This document shows positions 13,047 through 27,391 of a stretch of DNA of 64,000 nucleotides, in pieces. The notes beneath the pieces were generated by a model. It was given only the letters and a program-made list of their open reading frames with translations, was not told the DNA's origin and did no database searches. The position numbers and the translations under genes are program-made. The stretch comes from Hippophae tibetana (Eukaryota; Streptophyta; Magnoliopsida; Rosales; Elaeagnaceae), in NCBI GenBank assembly GCA_037013495.1, contig CM072801.1, positions 77,237,816 through 77,301,815 of the forward strand. The letters run 5' to 3'. Position 1 is the stretch's first letter; the number at the start of each line of letters is the position of its first letter.

Positions 13047-16000
13047 CCAGATTCTTCGCCTAAAGGATATAAGTCATATGGAATGATAGGCATGCTTTCT
13101 GAAAATAGGTTCTCTACATGCTTCTATCCATTCTCTAATCTTATATTTTTACAAAACATCATTATATGATTGTTTATTGTGTTTTTGAGTCATAAATCAC
13201 CTAAAATAGACGGAATTTTCCAAATCAAGTCTTGCATTTTCTTTGAATATTTTTGTCGTTGTTTTCGTCATTTGATTTATTTTTGTATTTTGCTAGGAAT
13301 TCTTCCTATCATTTTCTTGGTAATTTATTTATGTGTTTAACTTCTCTTTGTTCTTCTAAAAAACAAGGAGATGTTGCAATTAACTGTTTCGAAAAAATTA
13401 CTGATAATTTGGGTTGAAACTTTAAACTATTATAACCTTTAATAGATGCATCGAAATGACTATTATAATAAATCAAATCGAAGCTCGTTTCGATTCCTAC
13501 AAAGACAATGTAGCATTATTTAATTTCTATTTGTTTTTGAACCAAAATTCCTTCATTTAACCCAATTACATACGTCTAAAAATTTGGTGGTCCCATATGG
13601 AGTTTTTTAGGTTCGTGTTCCTTAGGCTTCAATTACGATCATCTAAACCACATTCATAGTTATTCATTCGTTCCTATTTCTTGGTGTTCCTATGTTCCCA
13701 GATTCTTTACCTAAAGGATATAAGTAATATGGAACCATAGCCATGGTTTCTAAAAATAGGTTCTCTACATGCTTCTATCTGTTTTCTAATGTTATATTTT
13801 TACAAAACATCATTAGTTGATTGTTTATTTTGTTTTTGAGTCATAAATCACCTAAAATAGAAGGAATTTTCCCCATCAAGTCTTGCATTTTCTTTGAATA
13901 TTTTTTTCGTTGTTTTCGTCATTGGATTTATTTTTGCATTTTGCTGCGAATTATTCCTATCATTTTCTTGTTAATTTATTTATGTGTTTAATTTCTCTTT
14001 GTTCTTCTAAAAAACAAGAGAGTTGTTGCAATTAACTGTTTCGAAAAAATAACTTAAATTTGGGTTGAAACATTAAACTGTTATAACTTTTAATTCATGA
14101 ATCACAAACGACTATTATAATGAATCAAATCGAACCTCGTTGCGAATCCTACAAAGACAACGTATCATTATTTAATTTCTATTTGTTTTTGAACCAAAAT
14201 TCCATCATATAACCCAATTACATACGTCTAAAAATTTGGTCGTACCATATGGAGTTGTTTTGGGTTCTTGTTCCTTAGGCTTCAATTACGATCATCTTAA
14301 CCACATTCATAGTTATTGATTCGTTCCTATTTCTTGGTGTTCCCATGTTCCCAGATTCTTTACCTAAAGGATATAAGTCATATGTAATGATAGGCATGGT
14401 TTCTGAAAATAGGTTCTCTACATGCTTCTATCCGTTTTCTAATCTTATATTTTTACAAAACATCATTATATGATTGTTTATTGTGTTTTTGAGTCATAAA
14501 TCACCTAAAATAGACGGAATTTTCCAAATCAAGTCTTGCATTTTCTTTGAATATTTTTGTCGTTGTTTTCGTCATTTGATTTATTTTTGCATTTTGCTGG
14601 GAATTCTTCCTATTATTTTCTTGGTAATTTATTTATGTGTTTAACTTCTCTTTGTTCTTCTAAAAATCAAGGAGATGTTGCAATTAACTGTTTCGAAAAA
14701 ATAACAGATAATTTTTGTTGAAACTTTAAACTGTTGTAACTTTTAATTGATGCATCGAAACGACTATTATAATAAATCAAATCGAAGCTCGTTTCGATTC
14801 CTACAAAGACAATGTAGCATTATTTAATTTCTATTTGTTTTTGAACCAAAATTCCTTCATTTAACACAATTACATACGTCTAAAAATTTGGTCTTACCAT
14901 ATGGAGTTGTTTTAGGTTCGTGTTAATTAGGCTTCAATTACGATCATCTTAACCACATTCATAGTTATTCATTCGTTCCTATTTCTTGGTGTTCCTATCT
15001 TCCCAGATTCTTTACCTAAAGGATATAAGTCATATGGAATCATAGCCATGGTTTCTGAAAATAGGTTCTCTACATGCTTCTATCTGTTTTCTAATGTTAT
15101 ATTTTTACAAAACATCATTACTTGATTGTTTATTGTGTTTTTGAGTCATAAATCACCTAAAATAGAAGGAATTTTCCCCATAAAGTCTTGCATTTTCTTT
15201 GAATATTTTTGTCGTTGTTTTCGTCATTGGATTTATTTTTGCATTTTGTTGGGAATTCTACCTATCATTTTCTTGTTATTTATTTATGTGTTTAATTTCT
15301 CTTTGTTCTTCTAAAAAACAAGAGAGATGTTGCAATTAACAGTTTCGAAATATATCTGAAATTTGGTTTTAAACTTTAAACTGTTATAACTTTTAATTCA
15401 TGCATCCAAACGACTATTATAATGAATCAAATTGAACCTCGTTGCGAATCCTACAAAGAGAACGTAGCATTATTTAATTTCTCTTTGTTTTTGAACCAAA
15501 ATTCCTTCATTTAACTAAATTAAATACGTCTAAATATTTGGTCTTACCATATGGAGTTGTTTTAGGTTCTTGTTCCTTAAGCTTCAATTACAATCATCTT
15601 AACCACATTCATAGTTATTCAATCGTTCCAAGTTCTTGGTGTTTCTATATTCCCAGATTCTTCGCCTAAAGGATATAAGCCATATGGAATCATAGCCATG
15701 GTTTTGGAAAATAGGTTCTCTACATGCTTCTATCCGTTTTCTAATGTTATATTTTTACAAAACATCATTATTTGATTGTTTATTGTGTTTTTGAGTCATA
15801 AATCACCTAAAATAGAAGGAATTTTCCCCATCAAGTCTTGCATTTTCTTTTAATATTTTGGTCGTTATTTTCGCCATTTGATTTATTTTTGCATTTTGCT
15901 GGGAATTCTTCCTATCATTTTCTTGTTAATTTATTTATGTGTTTAATTTCTCTTTGTTCTTCTAAAAAACAAGAGAGTTGTTGCAATTAACTGTTTCGAA

Positions 16001-16958
16001 AAAATAACTTAAATTTGGGTAGAAACTTTAAATTGTTATAACTTTTAATTCATGCATCACAAATGACTATTATAATGAATCAAATCGAACCTCGTTGCGA
16101 ATCCTACAAAGACAACGTAGCATTATTTAATTTCTATTTGTTTTTGAACCAAAATTCCATCATATAACCCAATTACATACGTCTAAAAATTTGGTCGTAC
16201 CATATGGAGTTGTTTTGGGTTCTTGTTCCTTAGGCTTCAATTACCATCATCTTAACCACATTCATAGTTATTCAATCGTTCCTATTTCTTGGTGTTCCTA
16301 TATTCCCAGATTCTTCGCCTAAAGGATCTAAATCATATGGAATCATACCTATGGTTTCTGAAAATAGGTTCTCTACATGCTTCTATCCGTTTTCTAATCT
16401 TATATTTTTACAAAACATCATTATTTGATTGTTTATTTTGTTTTTGAGTCATAAATCACCTAAAATAGAAGGAATTTTCCCCATCAAGTCTTACATTTTC
16501 TTTGAATATTTTTGTCATTATTTTCGTCATTTGATTTATTTTTGCATTTTGCTGGGAATTCTTCCTATCATTTTCTTGTTAATTTATTTATGTGTTTAAT
16601 TTCTCTTTGTTCTTCTAAAAAATAAGAGAGTTGTTGCAATTAACTGTTCCGAAAAAATAACTTAAATTTGGGTTGAAACTTTAAACTGTTATAACTTTTA
16701 ATTCATGCATCACAAACGACTATTATAATGAATCAAATCGAACCTCGTTGCGAATCCTACAAAGACAACGTAGCATTATTTAATTTCTATTTGTTTTTGA
16801 ACCAAACTTCCATCATTTAACCCAATTACATACGTCTAAAAATTTGGTCGTACCATATGGAGTTGTTTTGGGTTCTTGTTCCTTAGGCTTCAATTACCAT
16901 CATCTTAACCACATTCATAGTTATTCAATCGTTCCTATTTCTTGGTGTTCCTATATTC
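13047..16958. repeat. HOR block 2, copy 2: hexamer (3912 bp)
   Basis: Monomers start at 13047, 13698, 14351, 15003, 15653 and 16306 and correspond one to one to the previous hexamer. The match is strongest in monomers 3-6, including the same 650-bp fourth monomer. Monomer 2 differs in its tail: 'aacttaaatttgggttg' here against 'aactgaaatttggtttg' in copy 1, so the two copies have exchanged different tails. Confidence 0.88.
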
Positions 16959-17611
16959 CCAGATTCTTCGCCTAAAGGATATAAATCATATGGAATCTTA
17001 CCTATGGTTTCTGAAAATAGGTTCCCTACATGCTTCTATCCGTTTTCCAATCTTATATTTTTACAAAACATTATTATTTGATTATTTATTTTGTTTTTGA
17101 GTCATAAATCACCTAAAATAGAAGGAATTTTCCCCATTAAGTCTTACATTTTCTTTGAATATTTTTGTCGTTATTTTCGTCATTTGATTTATTTTTGCAT
17201 TTTGCTGGGAATTCTTCCTGTCATTTTCTTGTTAATTTATTTATGTGTTTAATTTCTCTTTGTTCTTCTAAAAAACAAGAGAGGTGTTGCAATTAACTGT
17301 TCCGAAAAAATAACTTAAATTTGGGTTGAAACTTTAAACTGTTATAACTTTTAATTCATGCATCACAAACGACTATTATAATGAATCAAATCGAACCTCG
17401 TTGCGAATCCTACAAAGACAACGTAGCATTATTTAATTTCTATTTGTGTTTGAACCAAAATTCCATCATTTAACCCAATTACATACGTGTAAAAATTTGG
17501 TCGTACCATATGGAGTTGTTTTGGGTTCTTGTTCCTTAGGCTTCAATTACCATCATCTTAACCACATTCATAGTTATTCAATCTTTCCGATTTCTTGGTG
17601 TTCCTATATTC
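16959..17611. repeat. Extra monomer, tandem duplicate of the preceding one (653 bp)
   Basis: This unit repeats the type of the monomer at 16306: 'aaatcatatggaatc', 'cctatggtttctg', and the rare 'gtcttacattttc' where most monomers read 'gtcttgcattttc'. It makes the second hexamer effectively a heptamer (4565 bp from 13047 to 17612). The same 'gtcttacattttc' type returns only at 62446-64000. Confidence 0.85.
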
Positions 17612-20218
17612 CCAGATTCTTCGCCTAAAGGATATAAGTCATATGGAATGATAGGCATGGTTTCTGAAAATAGGTTCTCTACATGCTTCTATCCATTCTC
17701 TAATCTTATATTTTCACAAAACATCATTATATGATTGTTTATTGTGTTTTTGAGTCATAAATCACCTAAACTAGACGGAATTGTCCAAATCAAGTCTTGC
17801 ATTTTCTTTGAATATTTTTGTCTTTTTTTCGTCATTTGATTTATGTTTGTATTTTGCTAGGAATTCTTCCTATCATTTTCTTGGTAATTTATTTATGTGT
17901 TTAACTTCTCTTTGTTCTTCTAGAAAACAAGGAGATGTTGCAATTAACTGTTTCGAAAAAATAACTAATAATTTGGGTTGAAACTTTAAACTGTTATAAC
18001 CTTTAATAGATGCATCGAAACGACTATTATAATAAATCAAATCGAAGCTCGTTTCGATTCCTACAAAGACAATGTAGCATTATTTAATTTCTATTTGTTT
18101 TTGAACCAAAATTCCTTCATTTAACCCAATTACATACGTCTAAAAATTTGGTCGTCCCATATGGAGTTTTTTTAGGTTCGTGTTCCTTAGGCTTCAATTA
18201 CGATCATCTAAACCACATTCATAGTTATTCATTCGTTCCTATTTCTTTGTGTTCCTATGTTCCCAGATTCTTTACCTAAAGGATATAAGTCATATGGAAT
18301 CATAGCCATGGTTTCTAAAAATAGGTTCTCTACATGCTTCTATCTGTTTTCTAATGTTATATTTTTACAAAACATCATTACTTGATTGTTTATTGTGTTT
18401 TTGAGTCATAAATCACCTAAAATAGAAGGAATTTTCCCCATCAAGTTTTGCATTTTCTTTGAATATTTTTGTCGTTGTTTTCGTCATTGGATTTATTTTT
18501 GCATTTTGCTGGGAATTCTTCCTATCATTTTCTTGTTAATTTATTTATGTGTTTAATTTCTCTTTGTTCTTCTAAAAAACTAGAGAGTTGTTGCAATTAA
18601 CTGTTTCGAAAAAATAACTTAAATTTGGGTTGAAACTTTAAACTGTTATAACTTTTAATTCATGCATCACAAACGACTATTATAATGAATCAAATCGAAC
18701 CTCGTTGCGAATCCTACAAAGACAACGTAGCATTATTTAATTTCTATTTGTTTTTGAACCAAAATTCCATCATATATCCCAATTACATACGTCTAAAAAT
18801 TTGGTCGTACCATATGGAGTTGTTTTGGGTTCTTGTTCCTTAGGCTTCAATTACCATCATCTTAACCACATTCCTAGTTTTTCAATGGTTCCTATTTCTT
18901 GGTGTTCCTATATTCCCAGATTCTTCGCCTAAAGGATATAAATCATATGGAATCATACCTATGGTTTCTGAAAATAGGTTCTCTACATGCTACTATCCGT
19001 TTTCTAATCTTATATTTTTACAAAACATCATTATTTGATTGTTTATTTTGTTTTTGAGTCATAAATCACCTAAAATAGAAGGAATTTTCCCCATCAAGTC
19101 TTGCATTTTCTTTGAATATTTTTGTTGTTGTTTTCGTCATTTGATTTATTTTTGCATTTTCCTGGGAATTCTTCCAATCATTTTCTTGTTAATTTATTTA
19201 TGTTTTTAATTTCTGTTTGTTCTTCTAAAAAACAAGAGAGATGTTGCAATTAACTCTTTCGAAAAAATAACTTAAATTTGGTTTGAAACTTGAAACTCTT
19301 ATAACTTTTAATTCATGCATCCAAACGACTATTATAATGAATGAAATCGAACCTCGTTGCGAATCCTATAAAGACAACATAGCATTATTTAATTTCTATT
19401 TGTTTTTGAACCAAACTTCCATCATTTAACCCAATTACATACGTCTAAAAATTTGGTCGTACCATATGGAATTGTTTTGGGTTCTTGTTCCTTAGGCTTC
19501 AATTACGATCATCTTAACCACATTCATAGTTATTCATTCGTTCCTATTTCTTGGTGTTCCTATCTTCCCAAATTCTTTACCTAAAGGATATAAGTCATAT
19601 GGAATCATAGCCATGGTTTCTGAAAATAGGTTCTCTGCATGCTTCTAACCGTTTTCTAATGTTATATTTTTACAAAACATCATTATATGATTGTTTATTG
19701 TGTTTTGGATTCATAAATCACCTAAAATAGAAGGAATTTTCCCCATTAAGTCTTGCATTTTCTTTGAATATTTTTGTCGTCGTTTTCGTCATTGGATTTA
19801 TTTTTGCATTTTGTTGGGAATTCTACCTATCATTTTCTTGTTAATTTATTTATGTGTTTAATTTCTCTTTGTTATTCTAAAAAACAAGAGAGATGTTGCA
19901 ATTAACAGTTTCGAAATATATCTGAAATTTGGTTTGAAACTTTAAACTGTTATAACTTTTAATTCATGCATCCAAACGACTATTATAATGAATCAAATTG
20001 AACCTCGTTGCGAATCCTACAAAGACAACGTAGCATTAATTAATTTCTATTTGTTTTTGAACAAAAATTCCCTCATTTACCAAAATTAGATACGTCTAAA
20101 AATTTGGTCGTACCATATGGAGTTGTTTTGGGTTCTTGTTCCTTAGGCTTCAATTACCATCATCTTAACCACATTCATAGTTATTCAATCGTTCCTATTT
20201 CTGGGTGTTCCTATATTC
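17612..20218. repeat. HOR block 3, A-B-C'-D tetramer (2607 bp)
   Basis: Monomers start at 17612 (A, with 'tattttcacaaaac' and 'aattgtccaaatc'), 18263 (B), 18916 (C': 'cctatggtttctg', 'tttcctgggaattc', 'aactctttcg') and 19568 (D: 'tatcttcccaaattc', 'tctctgcatgc', 'gttttggattcataaatc'). A and B match the following block closely at an offset of 2607 bp. The end of the 18916 monomer resembles type E rather than C', so E was probably lost here by fusion. The C' monomer's tail is followed directly by D. Confidence 0.85.
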
Positions 20219-21522
20219 CCAGATTCTTCGCCTAAAGGATATAAGTCATATGGAATGATAGGCATGGTTTCTGAAAATAGGTTCTCTACATGCTTCTATC
20301 CATTCTCTAATCTTATATTTTCACAAAACATCATTATATGATTGTTTATTGTGTTTTTGAGTCATAAATCACCTAAAATAGACGGAATTGTCCAAATCAA
20401 GTCTTGCATTTTCTTTGAATATTTTTGTCGTTTTTTCGTCATTTGATTTATGTTTGTATTTTGCTAGGAATTCTTCCTATCATTTTCTTGGTAATTTATT
20501 TATGTGTTTAACTTCTCTTTGTTCTTCTAGAAAACAAGGAGATGTTGCAATTAACTGTTTCGAAAAAATAACTAATAATTTGGGTTGAAACTTTAAACTG
20601 TTATAACCTTTAATAGATGCATCGAAACGACTATTATAATAAATCAAATCGAAGCTCGTTTCGATTCCTACAAAGACAATGTAGCATTATTTAATTTCTA
20701 TTTGTTTTTGAACCAAAATTCCTTCATTTAACCCAATTACATACATCTAAAAATTTGGTCGTCCCATATATAGTTTTTTTAGGTTCGTGTTCCTTAGGCT
20801 TCAATTACGATCATCTAAACCACATTCATAGTTATTCATTCGTTCCTATTTCTTGGTGTTCCTATGTTCCCAGATTCTTTACCTAAATTATATAAGTCAT
20901 ATGGAATCATAGCCATGGTTTCTAAAAATAGGTTCTCTACATGCTTCTATCTGTTTTCTAATGTTATATTTTTACAAAACATCATTACTTGATTGTTTAT
21001 TGTGTTTTTGAGTCATAAATCACATAAAATAGAAGGAATTTTCCCCATCAAGTTTTGCATTTTCTTTGAATATTTTTGTCGTTGTTTTCGTCATTGGATT
21101 TATTTTTGCATTTTGCTGGGAATTCTTCCTATCATTTTCTTGTTAATTAATTTATGTGTTTAATTTCTCTTTGTTCTTCTAAAAAACAAGAGAGTTGTTG
21201 CAATTAACTGTTTCGAAAAAATAACTTAAATTTGGGTTGAAACTTTAAACTGTTATAACTTTTAATTCATGCATCACAAACGACTATTATAATGAATCAA
21301 ATCGAACCTCGTTGCGAATCCTACAAAGACAACGTAGCATTATTTAATTTCTATTTGTTTTTGAACCAAAATTCCATCATATAACCCAATTACATACGTC
21401 TAAAAATTTGGTCGTACCATATGGAGTTGTTTTGGGTTCTTGTTCCTTAGGCTTCAATTACCATCATCTTAACCACATTCATAGTTTTTCAATGGTTCCT
21501 ATTTCTTGGTGTTCCTATATTC
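20219..21522. repeat. HOR block 3, second A-B pair (1304 bp)
   Basis: Monomers at 20219 and 20870 repeat 17612 and 18263, including the private A variants 'tattttcacaaaac', 'aattgtccaaatc' and 'cttctagaaaacaagg'. The B monomer carries the local changes 'acctaaattatataag' and 'aatcacataaaat'. It leads straight into the C'-E-D-F-G-H run. Confidence 0.85.
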
Positions 21523-24500
21523 CCAGATTCTTCGCCTAAAGGATATAAATCATATGGAATCATACCTATGGTTTCTGAAAATAGGTTCTCTACATGCTTC
21601 TATCCATTTTCTAATCTTATATTTTTACAAAACATCATTATTTGATTGTTTATTTTGTTTTTGAGTCATAAATCACCTAACATAGAAGAAATTTTCCCCA
21701 TCAAGTCTTGCATTTTCTTTGAATTTTTTTGTTGTTGTTTTCGTCATTTGATTTATTTTTGCATTTTCCTGGGAATTCTTCCAATCATTTTCTTGTTAAT
21801 TTATTTATGTGTTTAATTTCTGTTTGTTCTTCTAAAAAACAAGAGAGATGGTGCAATTAACTCTTTCGAAAAAATAACTTAAATTTGGTTTGAAACTTGA
21901 AACTCTTATAACTTTTAATTCATGCATCCAAACGACTATTATAATGAATGAAATCGAACCTCGTTGCGAATCCTATAAAGACAACGTAGCATTATTTAAT
22001 TTCTATTTGTTTTTGAACCAAACTTCCATCATTTAACCCAATTACATACGTCTAAAAATTTGGTCGTACCATATGGAATTGTTTTGGGTTCTTGTTCCTT
22101 AGGCTTCAATTACGATCATTTTAACCACATTCAAAGTTATTCATTCGTTCCTATTCCTTGGTGTTCCTATGTTCCCAGATTCTTTACCTAAAGGATATAA
22201 GTCATATGGAATGATAGGCATGGTTTCTGAAAATAGGTTCTCTACATGCTTCTATCCGTTTTCTAATCTTATATTTTTACAAAACATCATTATATGATTG
22301 TTTATTGTGTTTTTGAGTCATAAATCACCTAAAATAGATGGAATTTTCCAAATCAAGTCTTGCATTTTCTTTGAATATTTTTGTCGTTGTTTTCGTCATT
22401 GGATTTATTTTTGCATTTTGCTGGGAATTCTTCCTATCATTTTCTTGGTAATTTATTTATGTGTTTAACTTCTCTTTGTTCTTCTAAAAAACAAGGAGAT
22501 GTTGCAATTAACTGTTTCGAAAAAATAACAGATAATTTTTGTTGAAACTTTAAACTGTTGTAACTTTTAATTGATGCATCGAAACGACTATTATAATAAA
22601 TCAAATCGAAGCTCGTTTCGATTCCTACAAAGACAATGTAGCATTATTTAATTTCTATTTGTTTTTGAACCAAAATTCCTTCATTTAACCCAATTACATA
22701 CGTCTAAAAATTTGGTCGTTCCATATGGAGTTGTTTTAGGTTCGTGTTCCTTAGGCTTCAATTACGATCATCTTAACCACATTCATAGTTATTCATTCGT
22801 TCCTATTTCTTGGTGTTCCTATCTTCCCAAATTCTTTACCTAAAGGATATAAGTCATATGGAACCATAGCCTTGGTTTCTGAAAATAGGTTCTCTGGATG
22901 CTTCTAACCGTTTTCTAATGTTATATTTTTACAAAACATCATTATATGATTGTTTATTGTGTTTTGGATTCATAAATCACCTAAAATAGAAGGAATTTTC
23001 CCCATTAAGTCTTGCATTTTCTTTGAATATTTTTGTCGTCGTTTTCGTCATTGGATTTATTTTTGCATTTTGTTGGGAATTCTACCTATCATTTTCTTGT
23101 TAATTTATTTATGTGTTTAATTTCTCTTTGTTCTTCTAAAAAACAAGAGAGATGTTGCAATTAACAGTTTCGAAATATATCTGAAATTTGGTTTGAAACT
23201 TTAAACTGTTATAACTTTTAATTCATGCATCCAAACGACTATTATAATGAGTCAAATTGAACCTCGTTGCGAATCCTACAAAGAGAACGTAGCATTATTT
23301 AATTTCTCTTTGTTTTTGAACCAAAATTCCTTCATTTAACTAAATTAAATACGTCTAAATATTTGGTCTTACCATATGGAGTTGTTTTAGGTTCTTGTTC
23401 CTTAAGCTTCAATTACAATCATCTTAACCACATTCATAGTTATTCAATCGTTCCAAGTTCTTGGTGTTTCTATATTCCCAGATTCTTCGCCTAAAGGATA
23501 TAAGCCATATGGAATCATAGCCATGGTTTTGGAAAATAGGTTCTCTACATGCTTCTATCCGTTTTCTAATGTAATATTTTTACAAAACATCATTATTTGA
23601 TTGTTTATTGTGTTTTTGAGTCATAAATCACCTAAAATAGAAGGAATTTTCCCCATCAAGTCTTGTTTTTTCTTTGAATATTTTTGTCGTTATTTTCGCC
23701 ATTTGATTTATTTTTGCATTTTGCTGGGAATTCTTCCTATCATTTTCTTGTTAATTTATTTATGTGTTTAATTTCTCTTTGTTCTTCTAAAAAACAAGAG
23801 AGTTGTTGCAATTAACTGTTTCGAAAAAATAACTTAAATTTGGGTAGAAACTTTAAATTGTTATAACTTTTAATTCATGCATCCAAACGACTATTATAAT
23901 GAATCAAATCTAACCTCGTTGCGAATCCTACAAAGACAACGTAGCATTATTTAGTTTCTATTTGTTTTTGAACAAAAATTCCATCATATAACCCAATTAC
24001 ATACGTCAAAAAATTTGGTCGTACCATATGTAGTTGTTTTGGGTTCTTGTTCCTTAGGCTTCAATTACCATCATCTTAACTACATTCATAGTTATTCAAT
24101 CGTTCCTATTTCTTGGTGTTCCTATATTCCCAGATTATTCGCCTAAAGGATATAAATCATATGGAATCATACCTATGGTTTCTGAAAATTGGTTCTCTAC
24201 ATGCTTCTATCCATTTTCTAATCTTATATTTTTACAAAACATCATTATTTGATTGTTTATTTTGTTTTTGAGTCATAAATCACCTAAAATAGAAGGAATT
24301 TTCCCCATCAAGTCTTGCATTTTCTTTGAATATTTTAGTCGTTGTTTTCGACATTTGATTTATTTTTGCATTTTGCTGGGAATTCTTTCTATCATTTTCT
24401 TGTTAATTTATTTATGTGTTTCATTTCTCTTTGTTCTTCTAAAAAACAAGAGAGTTGTTGAAATTAATAGTTTCGAAAAAATTACTTAAATTTGGGTTGA

Positions 24501-25434
24501 AACTTTAAACTGTTATAACTTTTAATTCATGCATCACAAACGACTATTATAATGAATCAAATTGAACCTCGTTGCGAATCCTACAAAGAGAACGTAGCAT
24601 TATTTAATTTCTATTTGTTTTTGAACCAAAATTCCTTCATTTAACTAAATTAAATACGTCTAAATATTTGGTCGTACCATATGGAGTTGTTTTGGGTTCT
24701 TGTTCCTTAGGCTTCAATTACCATCATCTTAACCACATTCATAGTTATTCAATCGTTCCTATTTCTTGGTGTTCCTATATTCCCAGATTCATCGCCTAAA
24801 GGATATAAATCATATGGAATCATACCCATGGTTTCTGAAAATAGGTTCTCTACATGATTCTATCCGTTTTCTAATCTTATATTTTTACAAAACATCATTC
24901 TTTGATTGTTTATTTTGTTTTTGAGTCATAAATAACCTAAAATAGAAGGAATTTTCCCCATCAAGTCTTGCATTTTCATTGAATATTTTTGTCGTTGTTT
25001 TCGTCATTGGATTTATTTTTGCTTTTTCCTGGGAATTCTTCCAATCATTTTCTTGTTAATTTATTTATGTGTTTAATTTCTGTTTGTTCTTCTAAAAAAC
25101 AAGAGAGATGTTGCAATTAACTATTTCAAAAAAAGAACTTAAATTTGGTTTGAAACTTTAAACTATTATAACTTTTAATTCATTCATCCAAACGACTATT
25201 ATATTAAATCAAATCGAACCTCGTTGCGAATCCTACAAAGACAACGTAGCATTATTTAATTTCTATTTGTTTTTGAACCAAAATTCCATCATATAACCCA
25301 ATTACATACTTCTAAAAATTTGGTCGTACCATATGGAGTTGTTTTGGGTTCTTGTTCCTTAGGCTTCAATTACCATCATCTTAACCACATTCATAGTTTT
25401 TCAATGGTTCCTATTTCTTGGTGTTCCTATATTC
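21523..25434. repeat. HOR block 3, hexamer C'-E-D-F-G-H (3912 bp)
   Basis: Monomers start at 21523 (C'), 22175 (E), 22827 (D, 'gttttggattcataaatc'), 23478 (F, 'aagccatatgg'), 24130 (G, 'cagattattcgcc', 'gtgtttcatttctc') and 24783 (H, 'cattctttgattg', 'gctttttcctggg', 'aactatttc'). The same order returns from 25435, but one monomer shorter. Confidence 0.88.
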
Positions 25435-27391
25435 CCAGATTCTTCGCCTAAAGGATATAAATCATATGGAATCATACCTATGGTTTCTGAAAATAGGTTC
25501 TCTACATGCTTCTATCCGTTTTCTAATCTTATATTTTTACAAAACATCATTATTTGATTGTTTATTTTGTTTTTGAGTCATAAATCACCTAAAATAGAAG
25601 GAATTTTCCCCATCAAGTCTTGCATTTTCTTTGAATATTTTTGTTGTTGTTTTCGTCATTTGATTTATTTTTGCATTTTCCTGGGAATTCTTCCAATCAT
25701 TTTCTTGTTAATTTATTTATGTGTTTAATTTCTGTTTGTTCTTCTAAAAAACAAGAGAGATGTTGCAATTAACTCTTTCGAAAAAATAACTTAAATTTGG
25801 TTTGAAACTTGAAACTCTTATAACTTTTAATTCATGCATCCAAACGACTATTATAATGAATGAAATCGAACCTCGTTGCGAATCCTATAAAGACAACGTA
25901 GCATTATTTAATTTCTATTTGTTTTTGAACCAAACTTCCATCATTTAACCCAATTACATACGTCTAAAAATTTGGTCGTACCATATGGAATTGTTTTGGG
26001 TTCTTGTTCCTTAGGCTTCAATTACGATCATCTTAACCACATTCAAAGTTATTCATTCGTTCCTATTCCTTGGTGTTCCTATGTTCCCAGATTCTTTACC
26101 TAAAGGATATAAGTCATATGGAATGATAGGCATGGTTTCTGAAAATAGGTTCTCTACATGCTTCTATCCGTTTTCTAATCTTATATTTTTACAAAACATC
26201 ATTATATGATTGTTTATTGTGTTTTTGAGTCATAAATCACCTAAAATAGACGGAATTTTCCAAATTAAGTCTTGCATTTTCTTTGAATATTTTTGTCGTT
26301 GTTTTCGTCATTTGATTTATTTTTGCATTTTGCTGGGAATTCTTCCTATCATTTTCTTGGTAATTTATTTATGTGTTTAACTTTCCTTTGTTCTTCTAAA
26401 AAACAAGGAGATGTTGCAATTAACTGTTTCGAAAAAATAACAGATAATTTTTGTTGAAACTTTAAACTGTTGTAACTTTTAATTGATGCATCGAAACGAC
26501 TATTATAATAAATCAAATCGAAGCTCGTTTCGATTCCTACAAAGACAATGTAGCATTATTTAATTTGTATTTGTTTTTGAACCAAAATTCCTTCATTTAA
26601 CCCAATTACATACGTCTAAAAATTTGGTCGTTCCATATGGAGATGTTTTAGGTTCATGTTCCTTAGGCTTCAATTACGATCACCTTAACCACATTCATAG
26701 TTATTCATTCGTTCCTATTTCTTGGTGTTCCTATCTTCCCAAATTCTTTACCTAAAGGATATAAGTCATATGGAATCATAGCCATGGTTTCTGAAAATAG
26801 GTTCTCTGCATGCTTCTAACCGTTTTCTAATGTTATATTTTTACAAAACATCATTATATGATTGTTTATTGTGTTTTGGATTCATAAATCACCTAAAATA
26901 GAAGGAATTTTCCCCATTAAGTCTTGCATTTTCTTTGAATATTTTTGTCGTTATTTTCGTCATTTGATTTATTTTTGCATTTTGCTGGGAATTCTTCCTA
27001 TCATTTTCTTGTTAATTTATTTATGTGTTTATTTTCTCTTTGTTCTTCTAAAAAACAAGAGAGTTGTTGCAATTAACTGTTCCGAAAAAATAACTTAAAT
27101 TTGGGTTGAAACTTTAAACTGTTATAACTTTTAATTCATGCATCACAAACGACTATTATAATGAATCAAATCGAACCTTGTTGCGAATCCTACAAAGACA
27201 ACGTAGCATTATTTAGTTTCTATTTGTTTTTGAACAAAAATTCCATCATATAACCCAATTACATACGTCAAAAAATTTGGTCGTACCATATGGAGTTGTT
27301 TTGGGTTCTTGTTCCTTAGGCTTCAATTACCATCATCTTAACCACATTCATAGTTATTCAATCGTTCCTATTTCTTGGTGTTCCTATATTC
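25435..27391. repeat. HOR block 3, C'-E-(D/F) run (1957 bp)
   Basis: Monomers start at 25435 (C', closely matching 21523), 26087 (E, matching 22175) and 26739 (a D/F hybrid). It is followed by G and H at 27392 and 28045, giving C'-E-D/F-G-H, a pentamer of 3262 bp in place of the hexamer upstream. Confidence 0.87.
26739..27391. repeat. Hybrid monomer, D head and F tail
   Basis: The head is D type ('cttcccaaattctttacc' at the boundary, 'tctctgcatgcttctaacc', 'gttttggattcataaatc', 'ccccattaag' with T at 26918). From 26952 it is F type ('gtcgttattttcg', 'catttgattt', then 'gttccgaaaaaataac'). The exchange lies between 26919 and 26951. The product keeps a normal 653-bp length, so the crossover was in register and removed one monomer from the upstream D-F order. 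Confidence 0.85.
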
